64,000 nt of DNA from contig NC_053114.1 of the NCBI RefSeq assembly GCF_010015445.1, forward strand, positions 19,653,224-19,717,223, given 5' to 3'. The first letter of the stretch is position 1. Each line of letters begins with the position of its first letter. A model generated the notes under the pieces. The model saw only the letters and a list, made by a program, of their open reading frames with translations. It had not been told where the DNA came from and did no database searches. Positions 41,290-52,612 of the stretch are shown here, piece by piece. Origin of the DNA: Perca fluviatilis. Its lineage: Eukaryota; Chordata; Actinopteri; Perciformes; Percidae. The position numbers and the translations under genes were made by a program.

Positions 41290-41450
41290 ACATTAATCAC
41301 CAACTATTTTGGTAATCGATTAATCGGTTTGAGTCATTTTGTATGAAAAAAAAGGAAAACTTTTGTGGACAAAACAAGACACACAACTAATCGATTAATC
41401 GAGAAAATAATAATAATAAAAATAATTAGTTTCAGCCCTACAATAAATGT
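41290..41450 (-). repeat. Old DNA-transposon relic, AGGGCTGAAACTA family
   Basis: The minus strand starts TGTAGGGCTGAAACTAATTA at the right edge and has CTCGATTAATCGATTAGTTG. ATCGATTAATCG is also seen on the left at 41316-41327. It is the same family as 24830-25000 and 27625-27785. No TSD. Confidence 0.6.
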
Positions 41451-42483
41451 GAAATTCAGGAAGCATGGCAGATCCTGGTGCTGAGGGCCACACAATAACA
41501 AATATACATTATTTTTACCCAGTTAAAGCAAAATAACCACATTAATACCGGCACATTTCTATACAGACAGTCACAGCAGGCCATTTAGCCATCAGAGGAG
41601 CTGACAGAGGAGCTGACAGAGAGGAGAGGGGTGTGTTTGAAGATGACTTCATGGTGGCAAAGTGTTCAACAACCATGACACATAATTCCCACTGGACTTG
41701 ATGTCTTCCACAACAGAGGAGGCCTTTGATATTTTAGTTAGGCTAACAATTCTCTCCTGTCTGTTCTTCCAACCTCTTTTTCTACTGGGTGCAGGTCCAG
41801 TTTCACGATAGCGGCCTCTCATCACAATCATCAATCAATCAAGTTTTATTTTTTGGCCAACCAGAGTTCTTCCTTCCATTGCTGCTAGCTTAGAAGTCTG
41901 ACAAAATCACTGTAGCTAATATCTAAACTGTCTCTGCTAATATGATTAGCAACACTGTAAAACTTGCTAACTCTCCCAGTTGCTACATTTGACCAAGTTA
42001 CTAACCCTTTCATACAATCTATGGTGTTAACTATTTTTTTTCCGCCAGAATCCAAACCTTTATCTGCCTTCCTCTGACTTGAAACGGTTCCCTCCATGGC
42101 GGTGCGTCCATGTTTTTTCACCACACAAGCTGACCCTCATTTCGGACACATTGCAGTCCAGAGGGGGCACTGTTGCATTCAATAAAAAAAAAAAGTCAAA
42201 GAAAAATGTGGATCAACATCACTGTGCAAATGCAGTAAATGTTATATGACACAATAAAGGGTTTAAATTGTTGTTGTTTTACTAAAATGACAGCAGTAGC
42301 CTGAATAAAAGAGGTAGGCTGGCTTCCCTTGGCGTCTTGAAAGAAATAACTACTCTGATCAGCATTTCAGCCACTCCTGGCTCAGTCACTCTGGGTCACT
42401 TGAATTTAATTTGTGTCCGGTTGACTGTTCACTAGTCATGCTGGTCAATTGGGGAAGGTGATTTAAAAAATTTTACACGTACG
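41451..42483. other. Non-coding DNA, no supported gene
   Basis: Contains a small tandem duplication of GAGGAGCTGACA (about 41596-41620) and an ATCAATCAATCAAGTTTTAT phrase (41830-41850) common near fish retroelement ends. Otherwise nothing recognised. Confidence 0.45.
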
Positions 42484-42905
42484 CCTATGACTCTATGTGC
42501 ATGGAGAAAAGGCTGCTGACCACAGCTCGCCAGAGTCTTCTGTCCTGGGCTTTTTCCTTCCAGCTGTTTCCATGTCATCTCGCTCTGCTTGATGTCTGTC
42601 TTGAGGTCCCTTCGCCAGGTGTTCTTGGGCCGGCCTCTTTTTATTGAGCCTTGGGGGCTCCAACTAAGGGCCTGCCTGGCAGTGCTTGTATTTGGGTTCC
42701 AGAGTGTGTGGCCAATACATCCCCATCTTCTTCTCTTGATCTCTTCTTCCACTGGTTGTTGGCCCGTTCTCTGCCAGAGATCATATTTGCTGATAGAATC
42801 TGGCCAGTCGATGCTCAAGATCCGCCTTAGGCAGCTGTTGATGAATGTTTGTACTTTTGTTATTGTGTTCTTGGTTGTCCTCTGATCCATTGAGTAGAAT
42901 AGGCT
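42484..42905 (-). pseudogene. RTE-like LINE, C-terminal fragment
   Basis: A minus-strand open frame reads TTKNTITKVQTFINSCLRRI, then SKYDLWQRTGQQPVEEEIKR, RRWGCIGHTLW, ALSWSPQGSIKRGRPKNTWR and RDLKTDIKQSEMTWKQLE. This ordered set (LQxFINxCLRRIL, EEIxxRRWxWIGHTLR, WNPQGxRxRGRPxNTWRR) is the conserved C-terminal domain that follows the reverse transcriptase in RTE/BovB-like LINEs. The family motif continues to about residue 150 of the 178-codon frame. The RT itself and the endonuclease are absent, so this is a 5'-truncated dead copy with an unusually well-preserved frame. Exact clade not determined. Confidence 0.8.
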
Positions 42906-44099
42906 AAATGTTAGAGCTGAGGATTCTAAGCTTTTAGTTTTTAAGGCAAGTGCTTTAAGATACTTCATAACATATCAAACACCCATTTAGCAAAAAATAC
43001 TGTCATTTTTAAAGAAAGAGAAAATGTTACACGTCTTTTTTATTCTTCTACTAAGTATTTAAAGAAAAAATAATTTCTATAATAAATGAAGTCTTAAACA
43101 ATGAGATCACTGTAAAACAAAAGTACATACCTGTAACTATTGGAAAAAACAGTTCAAGTTTCTTTCTTTTTTTCTTTCTTTGTTTTTCTTCCTTTTTGTG
43201 TGTGATGGGAATCTACAACTGAGTACATTTATTAACTTTCTCTGTAATCTAAGGTGGCATATCCAACTTCCCAAGAGGCAATAATAAATCTGTATTTGGA
43301 AAGAAAACTTGAGATCATAAAACATGCTCGCAAATGCTCCACAATCCTACTAAAAATATTTCTGGGAAATTTTCACCTCGTAAATGTCAAGACCTACAGT
43401 ATGAACTTTAAATTAATGTAAACACTTCCAGCTCACATATTTCAACAGGGCTGGCAAACTGCAGGCTGGTGTCACAGGTGTGAATAAATAACAAAACTGT
43501 ATCACAAAATCGACTGTAGCAATGAACTGCAACTGTATTTATCTTGTTGAGTTTGAGCTACGCTTCTGCACCCTTGAGACACAAGATCAGCTACAGGTTT
43601 ATAGTCACTATGACTGTGTATTTCAATTCAGGAGTGATGAGCACTAAAAAAACAGTCCAAGTGATATTTGTCCACACCAACGAGCCAACAGAATACTGGC
43701 TGCTAATTTCCCCAGAAGGCCTTATCCAGCATAGTTCAAAGGCACGTTGTATTAATGGAGTATGTTACAGACAAATGACCACAGACCTGAATTTGTCTCA
43801 TAGTATGACTTTGGTTTGGCCATGTCATCTCTTATGTCATCTTTTTTTTACTAAACAGTCAGGAAACATTATTGCAAAATTCAGGATATCGGCCTTGACA
43901 CCTGTCACAGTACTTCATCATTTGTGACTTGACAGTTTTCTCCTATTTTGCGCCCTGGTCATGAAATAATGTTCAAACACAATACGGCTTAATCATTAAG
44001 CTGTAGTGTGTTCTGAGACAAATTCATTAAGCCTTAATAAATTTGTCTCCCTGGGAGAGTTCAAAGCTCTGATAAAAAAAAAAAAGAGTGCAATTGTTA
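42906..44099. other. Non-coding DNA, no supported feature
   Basis: Includes a TTTC-rich tract at about 43157-43181. Open frames up to 127 codons (43544-43927) show no domain, start context or splice structure. Confidence 0.45.
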
Positions 44100-44320
44100 T
44101 TCATTCGCTGGATTTCGTACCTTATATCTGTTGTCCCTTGTCTGTTATTACAGTAATATGCTCTATTTTTAATTGTGCCTTGTCTGTTTTTACCTTTATC
44201 TTATAATTTGTGTAACCTTGTAATGGTGTAATACTGTATCTTGGCTAGGTCTCTCTCGAACAATCTTTAAATGCCAAGGGACTTCCTGGTTAAAGAAAGG
44301 TTAAATAAAATATTAACAAA
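44100..44320 (+). repeat. LINE 3' untranslated tail
   Basis: The sequence ends GGTCTCTCTCGAACAATC, GGGACTTCCTGGTTAAAGAA and GGTTAAATAAAATATTAAC. A GGTCTCTC...CTGGTTAAATAAAGGTTAAATA ending is typical of a fish LINE 3' UTR. No coding part is attached, as expected of a strongly 5'-truncated copy. Which LINE clade is unclear. Confidence 0.6.
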
Positions 44321-46808
44321 CAAAATGTTGGATTCTTTCCCTCATTCCAAATTAAGCTGGCTTTGCAGAATTGCAACATGCATCCAAATGTGTAATAAGG
44401 CGCAAAACTTTTAATAGATTAAAATGTAATGGCATTATCTTTTAAACTTCCATTTACATTTAATTGAGCAATTGTATTCATTATGGGTCTTGTTTAACAC
44501 TAAATCAAATTTAAATGATGTGAGTGAATGTACCATTGCATAATGTTATTCAACTTTTCTGTGAGGTATGTATATTGTGCATACAGAATATGTGTTATTC
44601 ATATCTCATGATTAAATAGTATAATTTGCATGGTGTGTATTATTGTCTTGTTTGGGAAATTAACAATGGGGCTAAAGATGGATAATAATCATTACAATGT
44701 AGTACTGCTTTGCCTTTTTGTAAAGACATAGGTGACAAAGCCCTTTTTTCCTTTCAAATTGTGATTCCTTTTTTCCGCAGGGCTGTGGCCAACAGCTCAT
44801 TGCTGAGTGTCCAGAGAAATGTCAGAATGCCGACAGGTTGTTATCATCAGTGCCCTTATCTTCCCCTTGCAGGTGCACCAGCACAGAAAAAAACAGCCTG
44901 CACATCCCGCCAGTCACGGTTTTATGGCCTACTGCAGCAAACATGTAATTCTATCAGGTGATTAACTCCAGACTCATAAAAGAGCAACATTTAGCATATT
45001 CCAAGCTAAATTAAAAATAATAAAACCCTTTATGTTTATGTTTTGTTCAAAATTGTGGTGACATGTTGTGCAGTGTTTTTAGTAGGCCTACCTGTTATTT
45101 ACTTATGACATTGTGCAGCTATATATGTTTATTTTTGGATATTAGACTTTTAGGATATATCGCCTGGAAAACATGAATGTCTGTACATAATTTCAGTAGA
45201 GATTGGAATTGTTCACAAAATAAGTGGAAACTATGCACTGTTGGTAGCGGAAGAGGAGAATTCAGGGGATCATCAAAGTCATAAGGATTCATCTTTATTT
45301 TTTAATCTGTGACCCTTGATATTCCAATCCATTCTCTGTGGACAGTTTTTACAGGAATTATTTTTTTGTTACAAAGTCGTCACTATAAAAACATTGTTTC
45401 TGGAGAGAAAAATCACTGCTGATGATTTTTTTTTAAATGCAATTTTTCAATGCTGTTGTACAAACCAAATTTCATTCACCTCCATTTCAGAGCTGAATGG
45501 TTCAACCTGGGAAAATAAGACCAAAACTGTCTGCATAAATTGTTCTTTTGTAATTTGGGTGAACCAAAATTTTCACTTTTGTTATTTGTAGTTTTTCCAA
45601 ATATCAGTCTAATTGAAAAAAGGACAGGCACACTTTTTTAAGAGTGAAAAGAAATTTAGAACTTATAGCGAGCCGGCACTGGGCTAAGGGACTCCACTTA
45701 CATTTTAAGCATCCAAATCAAAGCATCATCATTTGTAAAAGAGATCAAGCAATGTTTCTGCATTAAAATTTAATTCAAACTTAATACAGGAAATGATGGG
45801 ACCCTTTTTTCTTCTAAAGGTTTGTTTAATCTTCACACACTTGCCAAAAAAAATCTCTTTGATCCTCTTCTCCCCTTTAATCAGGGTAACATGCTCTCAT
45901 GTCCCCTCCCTTTTCTGTCTCTCATTCAGACTTGTTCTTCCTCACCCCGTCTGTCTCCTTGTACTGGTTTCATTTCTGTTGACAAAGCATTACAGAGCCC
46001 CCATGTCTTGTCTTGCCTAATTGGTCCATGTGGACTAATTTGGCATCTAATTACCAAGCTAGTTTTTATGCTTCTGTATTTTCAGGGTCGTGTTTTGCCT
46101 TTTGATAACTTTTCTCGCTCTCAAGGCTATATACTGTAGTTGCTCACATTTCAATGAACCATTTGAATAATTGTGTATTGTAATAGGTATAAATCAAAGT
46201 AAAATATAATAATGGCCATGACTTGGAAGCAAAACCTAAATATACCTACAGCAGCATTGGGGTAACAGGAAGACTGTTTTTTTTCTTCTTTTATCTAATC
46301 TATAAATATGTGTGAGCATGTCAAAAGTGATGGATGGTCATTGAGTTGTGGCTGTTAATGCAACCACACGTCCACTGAGACTTGAAATGGCTGAGAGCTT
46401 AGATAGTTTTATAGCTGACTTAGTTACAGTGTGGTCAGATAATATACTGAAGCAATGTTACAGTACATGTTAATGCATAATGACATTGAAATAGATTTTG
46501 GTTTACACAAACAATTTGGAAAAATAATAACAAAAGACGTTCTACAGAAAAGATCTAGACTGAAGCTTTAGTCTACCCTTGCCTTAGTCTTATCCCATCT
46601 TTTATATTGTTCACTGGCTTGGTTGCTAAATTGCTGGAAACCTTACGAACATTTTTAGTTAGGATTAACTTGATTACCATAGGCCTACTAGTCAAGTTTA
46701 GTGTGGAGGTATATTACAGGAAACAATATTATAAAAAAAATACAGTTATGCAGAGACATGGTTTTACAGAACTATGTGCCTGTGTAATTATCTTTACCAA
46801 CAGTTGTC
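44321..46808. other. Non-coding DNA, weak exon-like segment at 44781
   Basis: No recognised transposon. At 44771-44780 a pyrimidine tract and CAG precede a Cys-rich frame starting GCGQQLIAECPEKCQNADR, which could be a decayed or unknown exon, but no family matches it. The rest is AT-rich with short frames. Confidence 0.35.
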
Positions 46809-47611
46809 TATAAACAAAGCATCAGGCTGTCTTTGAGATTTCACATGAACAACGGTTAAAGTTACTCAGGCTACTGAAGAATACCAAAATTCGCCTAAGC
46901 ACCCCGAGCTTCCATCCTTAACAAACAGCCATGTATATGGGCTCTTCCAGTCTCTCCACTGCTGGCTGTTCCAATTTAACGGGAGAGAGGAGCAAGAGGG
47001 GTTAGGATGGACCGGCCTCTGCCATCTTCAGCCAGAGAGGACATTATTTCTTCAGCTTCTTCCTGCGTTGCCCCCCCTGGCGGGAGGTGTGCTAACAGGG
47101 CTTGCAGCAGGTGAATCGGTCGTGCTATTAACATAATTTCTACATAATTTCTTAGTAAAACCAAAATTAATTACATTTTTATATTTATTTTCTTTTTGCC
47201 ATGGCTATATGATGCTTACTGCAGAATGGATTTCAAGGATTTTGCGCGCCGATTAATGGCCTCCAACGTTTATATTTTTTCTACAAATCTTTGAGTTAAC
47301 ATGTACTAAGCATGAGTAGAATTTGCATCGCAGCGCCGCCACGCCTTGATGCTCATGACAAGAATAGCATGTATATTTATCTAAAGTGAATTAGGTTTAA
47401 ATCGCCGTCATGCATGAATGATATTTTTGCAGTTTTACACATAATAATCCACGATGATCACATTACACAAAACTGAAATTGCACGTCAAAATGACACACT
47501 CTTAATATTTTTAGAGACCCCCCAAAATTTCACAAATCACATTTTCAGGGGAGCCCATGTCTTATTAAGGGGAGCCGAGCTCCCTCTAGCTCCCCCGTAG
47601 TTCGCACCCTG
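46809..47611 (-). mobile_element. hAT element fragment, family B copy 2, inverted
   Basis: The right edge, read inwards on the minus strand, is CAGGGTGCGAACTACGGGGG. The body matches 29691-30511 in inverse orientation, including EEAEEIMSSLAEDG, here in one frame with LLQALLAHLPPGGATQ. This copy keeps about 30 bp near the terminus (around GGGAGCTAGAGGGAGCTC) that copy 1 lost. The left end stops at TATAAACAAAGC, the same point where copy 1 stops, so both derive from the same shortened form. Confidence 0.68.
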
Positions 47612-47945
47612 TTTTACGAGGATGTAGAATATGAAACTAAACGATCTAAGGAATTCATTGGTACATGGTCATGTCATGCTAGCTTGTTGGAAAGTCCGCT
47701 ATATAACGCTTCAAAGTTGGACAAGATTTTGGTAAGGGAAAAGCTGGCAAAGTATTTTTTAAAGGGTCCCTAGACCTCTATTCTCAAGACATTTGAATGA
47801 AAATGGGTTTTATCGGTACCCAGGAGTCACCCCTTTACAGACATGTAGGATGTGAATCCCATGGGGTTCAGCTTTTCTTAGACATGAGTAGGGCGCCAAG
47901 GAAAAAAGTTTTTGAACCACTGGCTTAGAGCACCTTTAATGTGAT
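47612..47945 (+). repeat. MITE fragment ending in AGAGCACCTTTAA
   Basis: The phrase GGGTCCCTAGACCTCTATTC and the terminus CTTAGAGCACCTTTAA (to about 47946) are family-like, and the terminus matches that at 6495-6512. The opposite terminus is not visible because the segment directly abuts the inverted hAT copy. Confidence 0.45.
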
Positions 47946-48600
47946 GTATGATTGGACCCCAGCAAGAATAGCCTCTGCTTTGATGAAGCTATGGGTGCTA
48001 ATAAATTAAAAATAGTACGGAAAATGAAAAAACAAATCGGTATAATGGTTTATACAAACATCACACACAATGTTACACTATACCTACCATACATATACCA
48101 TTCTGATACATTCCTATATTTGTCCATTACATTTCTAACGTGCTATATTTTTAGCCCTCACTGCAACTGTGTCAGGGATGGAAAACTAATTGCATTTAAT
48201 GTTCTTACTGTAGCCTAACAAGATCGTTTTGGTGTACTTTTTTGATTATTTTTAAAAATCAGATTTTTTAATTGGCCTCAGTTTTTATTTTTTAAATCTT
48301 AATTATGCTATTGCATACTTCACTACATTTCAAGTCCCATGTGTTATATAATAAAAATAGGTATAAAGAACAACAAGAAATGTGTGCATACCTTTTATTA
48401 ATCACTGATTTATTGCACCACCCGGCCAGCATGCTAAGTGACCCAAATCAAACACACCCAACAGGTGCATGCTGGGTGTGGCTAACATGCTAAATGGCTC
48501 ATTGTTGATCCTCCTGCGTGATTTCAGCGTTCAATGAGGAACTTTTACCTTCAGAAAGGTGTGTTATGCCTTTCTGCTGTTTTTGATTGTAAGCTTCTGT
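47946..48600. other. Non-coding DNA upstream of a candidate exon
   Basis: Short frames only; no repeat recognised. A GCATGCTAAGTGACC... / ...GGCTAACATGCTAAATG pair near 48429-48496 is weakly self-similar. Confidence 0.35.
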
Positions 48601-48756
48601 CACGGTTGTGACTGCAGAGCCTCTTTCAGCTCCATTTGAGGAGCGCAGTGGTTCCAGTGACACAGGCTGGGACTGTTTTGGCACTGGTTATAGTGTGACA
48701 GAGAGACAGTGTGGACTGGATACGCTTTGAGAAATGGACGAGCAGAGAAGTTGAAC

Positions 48757-48811
48757 ATGGAGCAGATTGTGGAGGACTTCACTTTGTTCAAGACTTGCAC
48801 AAAGTATCCAG
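48757..48811 (+). CDS. Candidate first coding exon of an unidentified gene (speculative)
   Basis: The ATG at 48757 in context AACATGG opens MEQIVEDFTLFKTCTKYP and is followed at 48811/48812 by CAG|GTAAGA, a near-consensus vertebrate splice donor. The frame is open upstream only to a TAG at 48691, which fits a 5' UTR. A six-codon upstream ORF (ATG at 48735) ends with TGA two bases before the main ATG, an arrangement seen in translationally restrained mRNAs. No protein family is recognised, and no downstream exon can be linked within the window. It may equally be chance sequence. Confidence 0.22.
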
Positions 48812-48865
48812 GTAAGAACAGAAACCTCACTGTGATGGTTGTAACTTTTTCTCAAGAGGAGGAGG

Positions 48866-48868
<3 letters not shown>

Positions 48869-48917
<49 letters not shown>
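48869..48917 (+). repeat. (TG)24 microsatellite
   Basis: Uninterrupted TG run of about 49 bp, about 57 bp after the candidate splice donor. Confidence 0.97.
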
Positions 48918-48918
<1 letters not shown>

Positions 48919-49204
48919 ATTATTGCATATTGTGGTCTGCCTTGGTGATGCTTTATTGTGCTGTAAAATGTCAGGCTGTTTCATTTCTGTAGCTTTAATA
49001 ATAGCGTACTTGTTGCAATCACAGCAATGCCCATAGGTCTTTTTTATTCGTGTTCGGTCATTTAGTTTAATGGTCTGAGTTTTGTCTCTTTTCTGGTTAA
49101 ATCTAGCAGTAAGGCTCAGGAAGGCGGTTGTGTAATTGATGTAAATGATCATGTTGTGTATGTACAGACTGCTAATGTCCATCAATAGATTCATCAATGT
49201 TGTA

Positions 49205-49375
49205 CTCTAAATGTGTTCTTTAATGCCAGTAATGTTTGCTCTGAGTACATTTTAACTGACCTACTATTTACTTTTATCTTAAGTGCATATTTAAATGACT
49301 TGTACTTGAGTAAAATTTCTTAAAGTGCTTGTACTTTTATTAGTAAAATATTTGAGTACCCTTTCTATCCCTGAT
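49205..49375 (+). repeat. Relic of a GTACTTTTACTTGAGTAA-type hAT MITE
   Basis: Phrases CTTGTACTTGAGTAAAATTT, CTTGTACTTTTATTAGTAAA and TGAGTACC...CCCTG resemble the 3' portion of hAT MITEs whose ends read CTTCTTCCACCACTG. Degenerate and without TSD; related in style to the element at 54227-55568. Confidence 0.4.
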
Positions 49376-49784
49376 AGATTCCCCCTTTTATAAGAAATAC
49401 TATGATTTCTTTAAATTAGTTTTGACCCTTGTTTCTTTTTCTCAAGTCGTATTAACTCTGTCATTTGTTGGGGATTAGGAAGGTACAGATTCAATTATTA
49501 GCAATTTATGAGATGTTTTATCAATACTAATAAAGTTATGAATATGTCTATTGAAGTGCTCATATTATGGTAATTTTCAGGTTCATAATTGTATTTAGAG
49601 GTTATATCAGAATAGGTTTACATGGTTTCATTTTCAAAAAACACCATATTTTTGTTGTACTGCACATTGCTGCAGCTCCTCTTTTCACCCTGTGTGTTGA
49701 GCTCTCTGTTTTAGCTACAGAGTGAGGCATCACACTTCTATTCCATTTTTGTTGGGAGTCGCACATGCCCAGTAGCTAGGTAGT

Positions 49785-50646
49785 AATGGGCGATTAAAAA
49801 CGATACGCAATATAACGATACAAAATTGACCTATGATAGAGATTTTAATTATATTGCACTCGCGATAATGCATCTACCCTTGTTTGTTTTATTAATATTA
49901 ATATTCGAATATATTTGAATATTTATTAATAATATTTTGACCATTAAATGCCTTCAGTAAGACCTATATTTTTATCAAACTTAAGTTGTATATGTTCTGT
50001 CCACCAGAGGACAGTGTATCAGTCAATGTCAATAGGCAGACAATGTTTTCAGAAGAAAAACACAATTATTAAAGTTGTTAATATTATTAAAAGTCAGACC
50101 CTGGATTAAACACAAACAGTATGCTTTCGACAGGAAGTTTGGAGCTTTCACCGTAGCCTGTGTAAGGTGTCTGACAATTATACTTGTGCGCTGGTGTGTG
50201 CGTCGAGCCGGCGTGTGTGTGTGTGTGGGGAGTGTGTGTAAGTGAGAGAGTGACGGTGATAGCTTCAGAGTGACTAGCGACTCTAGAGTCATAGTGAGAG
50301 GAACAAAGCGTCTCCCCTGTTCTTTCTGACCACGGTGAGACATCTGGAGCAGAAAAAGTTAACCTTCTCCTTGATTTCACATCGTTTATGGAGAAGGAGA
50401 ACCAGGAAATGAGTCGGGGGTGGAATGCAAGCCAGGGCCGAGTGACGTGTAGTTACATTTTGAAATGCGTGAAAAAGCCTCGGAATCTGAATTGAAAATG
50501 TTTACAAGCAAACACATTTACAAAAAATAATGCCCTTAACAGTTTTGAATATTAAGAGCTGCCTAGTATTCGTTCGAATATCATTATTTTTTTAAATATT
50601 CAAATTATATTTGAATAACGAAGTTTGGAGTCAACGCCCTAGTGTG
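49785..50646. mobile_element. hAT-like element, possibly chimeric
   Basis: The left end TAATGGGCGATTAAAAACGA and the right end (inverted) TAGGGCGTTGACTCCAAACT both start TARKGGCG-like. Left sub-terminal sequence has GATACGCAATATAACGATAC and ATATTCGAATATATTTGAAT; right sub-terminal sequence has ATTCGTTCGAATATC. A clear identical 8-bp duplication is not visible, so the two ends may come from different families. No coding remnant recognised. Confidence 0.5.
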
Positions 50647-51159
50647 CTCTGTCACTGTTTTGCACTTTTTACTGTCATGGCACTACAGTAAAGAAACTTT
50701 TATACTTGAAACATTTTCTTTAGTATATATGTATATGTACCTTTTATACTAGAAGTATCTTCTTTATTCAAAAAAATTATTGTGCTTTCATTTTACACTA
50801 CACTTGGAAGAATTTTCTTTATTTAAAATAGCCATACCTAATACTGGAAGTATTTCCCTAATTCACAGTATCCGTTCCTTTTTATTAACAAGACACCAGT
50901 TTTCATTTCATTAAGAGAACAAAATGTTTAAAACCAAATGCGTTACATTAGGCTGCAGGTAAGAAACTTTCAAACATGTTTTTATTTAAAGTATCTGAGC
51001 ATCTTTGCCTAATACTGAAAGTATTTTCAGTACAGTGTCTGTTCCTTAACTAAAAATACACCAGTTTTTCATGTTCTCTGCATCTTGGGTGGCATTTAAG
51101 AACCAATGACGTAAACTGACTAAGTGTAGTGCCTTTTAGAATGGTTTGCACTAAAGGAA
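50647..51159. other. Unassigned sequence within the nested stack
   Basis: AT-rich with a partial internal duplication around CCTAATACTGGAAGTATT (about 50834) and CCTAATACTGAAAGTATT (about 51007). It is probably transposon interior, but no family was recognised. Confidence 0.4.
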
Positions 51160-52612
51160 AGAAACTGATAGATCAAACAATTCATTTTTTTTTAATCGCT
51201 GAATTTCTATAGTTAACACGTTTTATCACATGATTAAAATTCTATTTTGCATTTCAGTTTTTAAGTACATATTACCAATGGAAAGCAATTCTTACCAGTG
51301 TATCTTGATTGGGAATCAAATAAATGCAAAGAAATTGACTTTATGAACTTGATTTTAAGATTTGTATTTGTTTATTATTTATTTACTGTGAACAAAAGAA
51401 AAATGTGTGAATCTAGTCATACATTTGAATCTAGAGTCAATATTAGGCTTGGGTATTGTTTGGTTTGGATATCGGTGCTAAAGCTGTACTTTTAAAAAGG
51501 TACCGGTGCCTTAATGGTGCCTGAACCGATACTTTTTAAGAAAGTAAAAAAAGAAGAAGGGTACCAAACAACATTGGCAACATTAAACCTGCTGTAGGTA
51601 AGATTGTGAAGAGCCAGGACGTTGCCAACAAATTTGAACATCGACAACTTCTCAGTCCCTCCCCCCTTTCTGCTGCAGCCCAAACTGTCTCCTAAGCCCC
51701 TCCCACACCATACTGTTTATGGGTCAGACAGACAACGCTCTTATATGCGTGTGCGTGCCTGAGCAGTGATTGACAGGCAGATAGACCCCCCCTGTGGCTG
51801 TGATTGGAGAAAATCAACCGGGAGCGGTGGAATTTTGCCAATCACACTACAGGCTGTAGGTGGTGCCAGAGGAGCTGGATTTTTTTTATTTTACATAATT
51901 CATGTAGTTCTACTGGAACATAGGGTCAGTTTCAGCAAATATGACAGAAAGTTAGTTTTATAAGACTTTCCTACTGCATCTTTAAAGAACGGCTTGTTTA
52001 TTGCTAAGGCCATATGGTCAAAATTTAATGATTTAATAATAACGTAATAACTATAACAATAACTTATTTCACTAGTAAATAAACAACCACCAGATGGGAA
52101 AAGGGCATTTAACGATAACTTTGAATGCACCACGAGGCTGTAGATTACCAGTTTCATTGAACGCATTGACATTGAAAGTCTGTGTTTTTCCGACAACGGT
52201 AGCTGCAGATTGTTACATTCCGGTGTCGGAATCCTCTACAGTGAAATACAGACAAACTTTACACCGTTTAGCTTTAGCTGTCAGCATTGTAACCATGTTT
52301 AATCCAGATACTGGCTAGCGCTAGGCTAATGTTAGCTGCTGTCGACTGTAGTGTTAACTAGCGTCACGTGCAGCGATGTTTCTGTTGCCTGTAACGTCTG
52401 TTTCAGAGCATCAGAGAGAAGCGCAGGCATATCTGTGGCACCGGAATGAGGCACCGAAATCTGCGTTGCTATTCCTGCAGCAGCAGAATGTGTTACGAGG
52501 AAGTATGGCAAAGTGCGGCAAAGGGTCAAAATAGTAGCCTGTTAGGCACGATGCGAAGCTGAGTGAAGTGAAAAGAAATTTATAAATGCCGGCATGCGAT
52601 TAATGCGATTTA
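51160..52612 (-). mobile_element. hAT element family C copy 1 (degenerate, with own inserts)
   Basis: From TTTTTTTTTAATCGCTGAAT (51185) to GGCATGCGATTAATGCGATT (52610) the sequence runs parallel to 59200-61680, but both extreme ends are eroded and no TSD is visible. It keeps the site GTTACGAG (52492-52499) unoccupied, where the other copy carries a 1.2-kb hAT. It holds an inserted hAT start (TAGGCTTGGGTATTG, 51444) and a TTAA MITE (51583-51985). The BED-finger coding part present in the other copy has been deleted here. Confidence 0.78.
51583..51985. mobile_element. TTAA-ended MITE inside hAT family C copy 1
   Basis: The left end TTAAACCTGCTGTAGGTAAG and the right end, inverted, TTAAAGATGCAGTAGGAAAG match at most positions and both begin TTAA. 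In the sister hAT copy (near 59488) the flanking sequences GCAAC and TTGTTTATTG are adjacent, so this roughly 400-bp unit is an insertion. No coding capacity; superfamily open. Confidence 0.72.

Noticed and set aside
42589..42885. Plus-strand 98-codon frame
   Set aside because: It is the antisense of the RTE-like LINE fragment, whose minus-strand frame has a clear conserved domain.
43544..43927. 127-codon plus-strand frame
   Set aside because: No domain, no codon-pattern evidence and no repeat or splice context. Length alone is compatible with chance in 64 kb.
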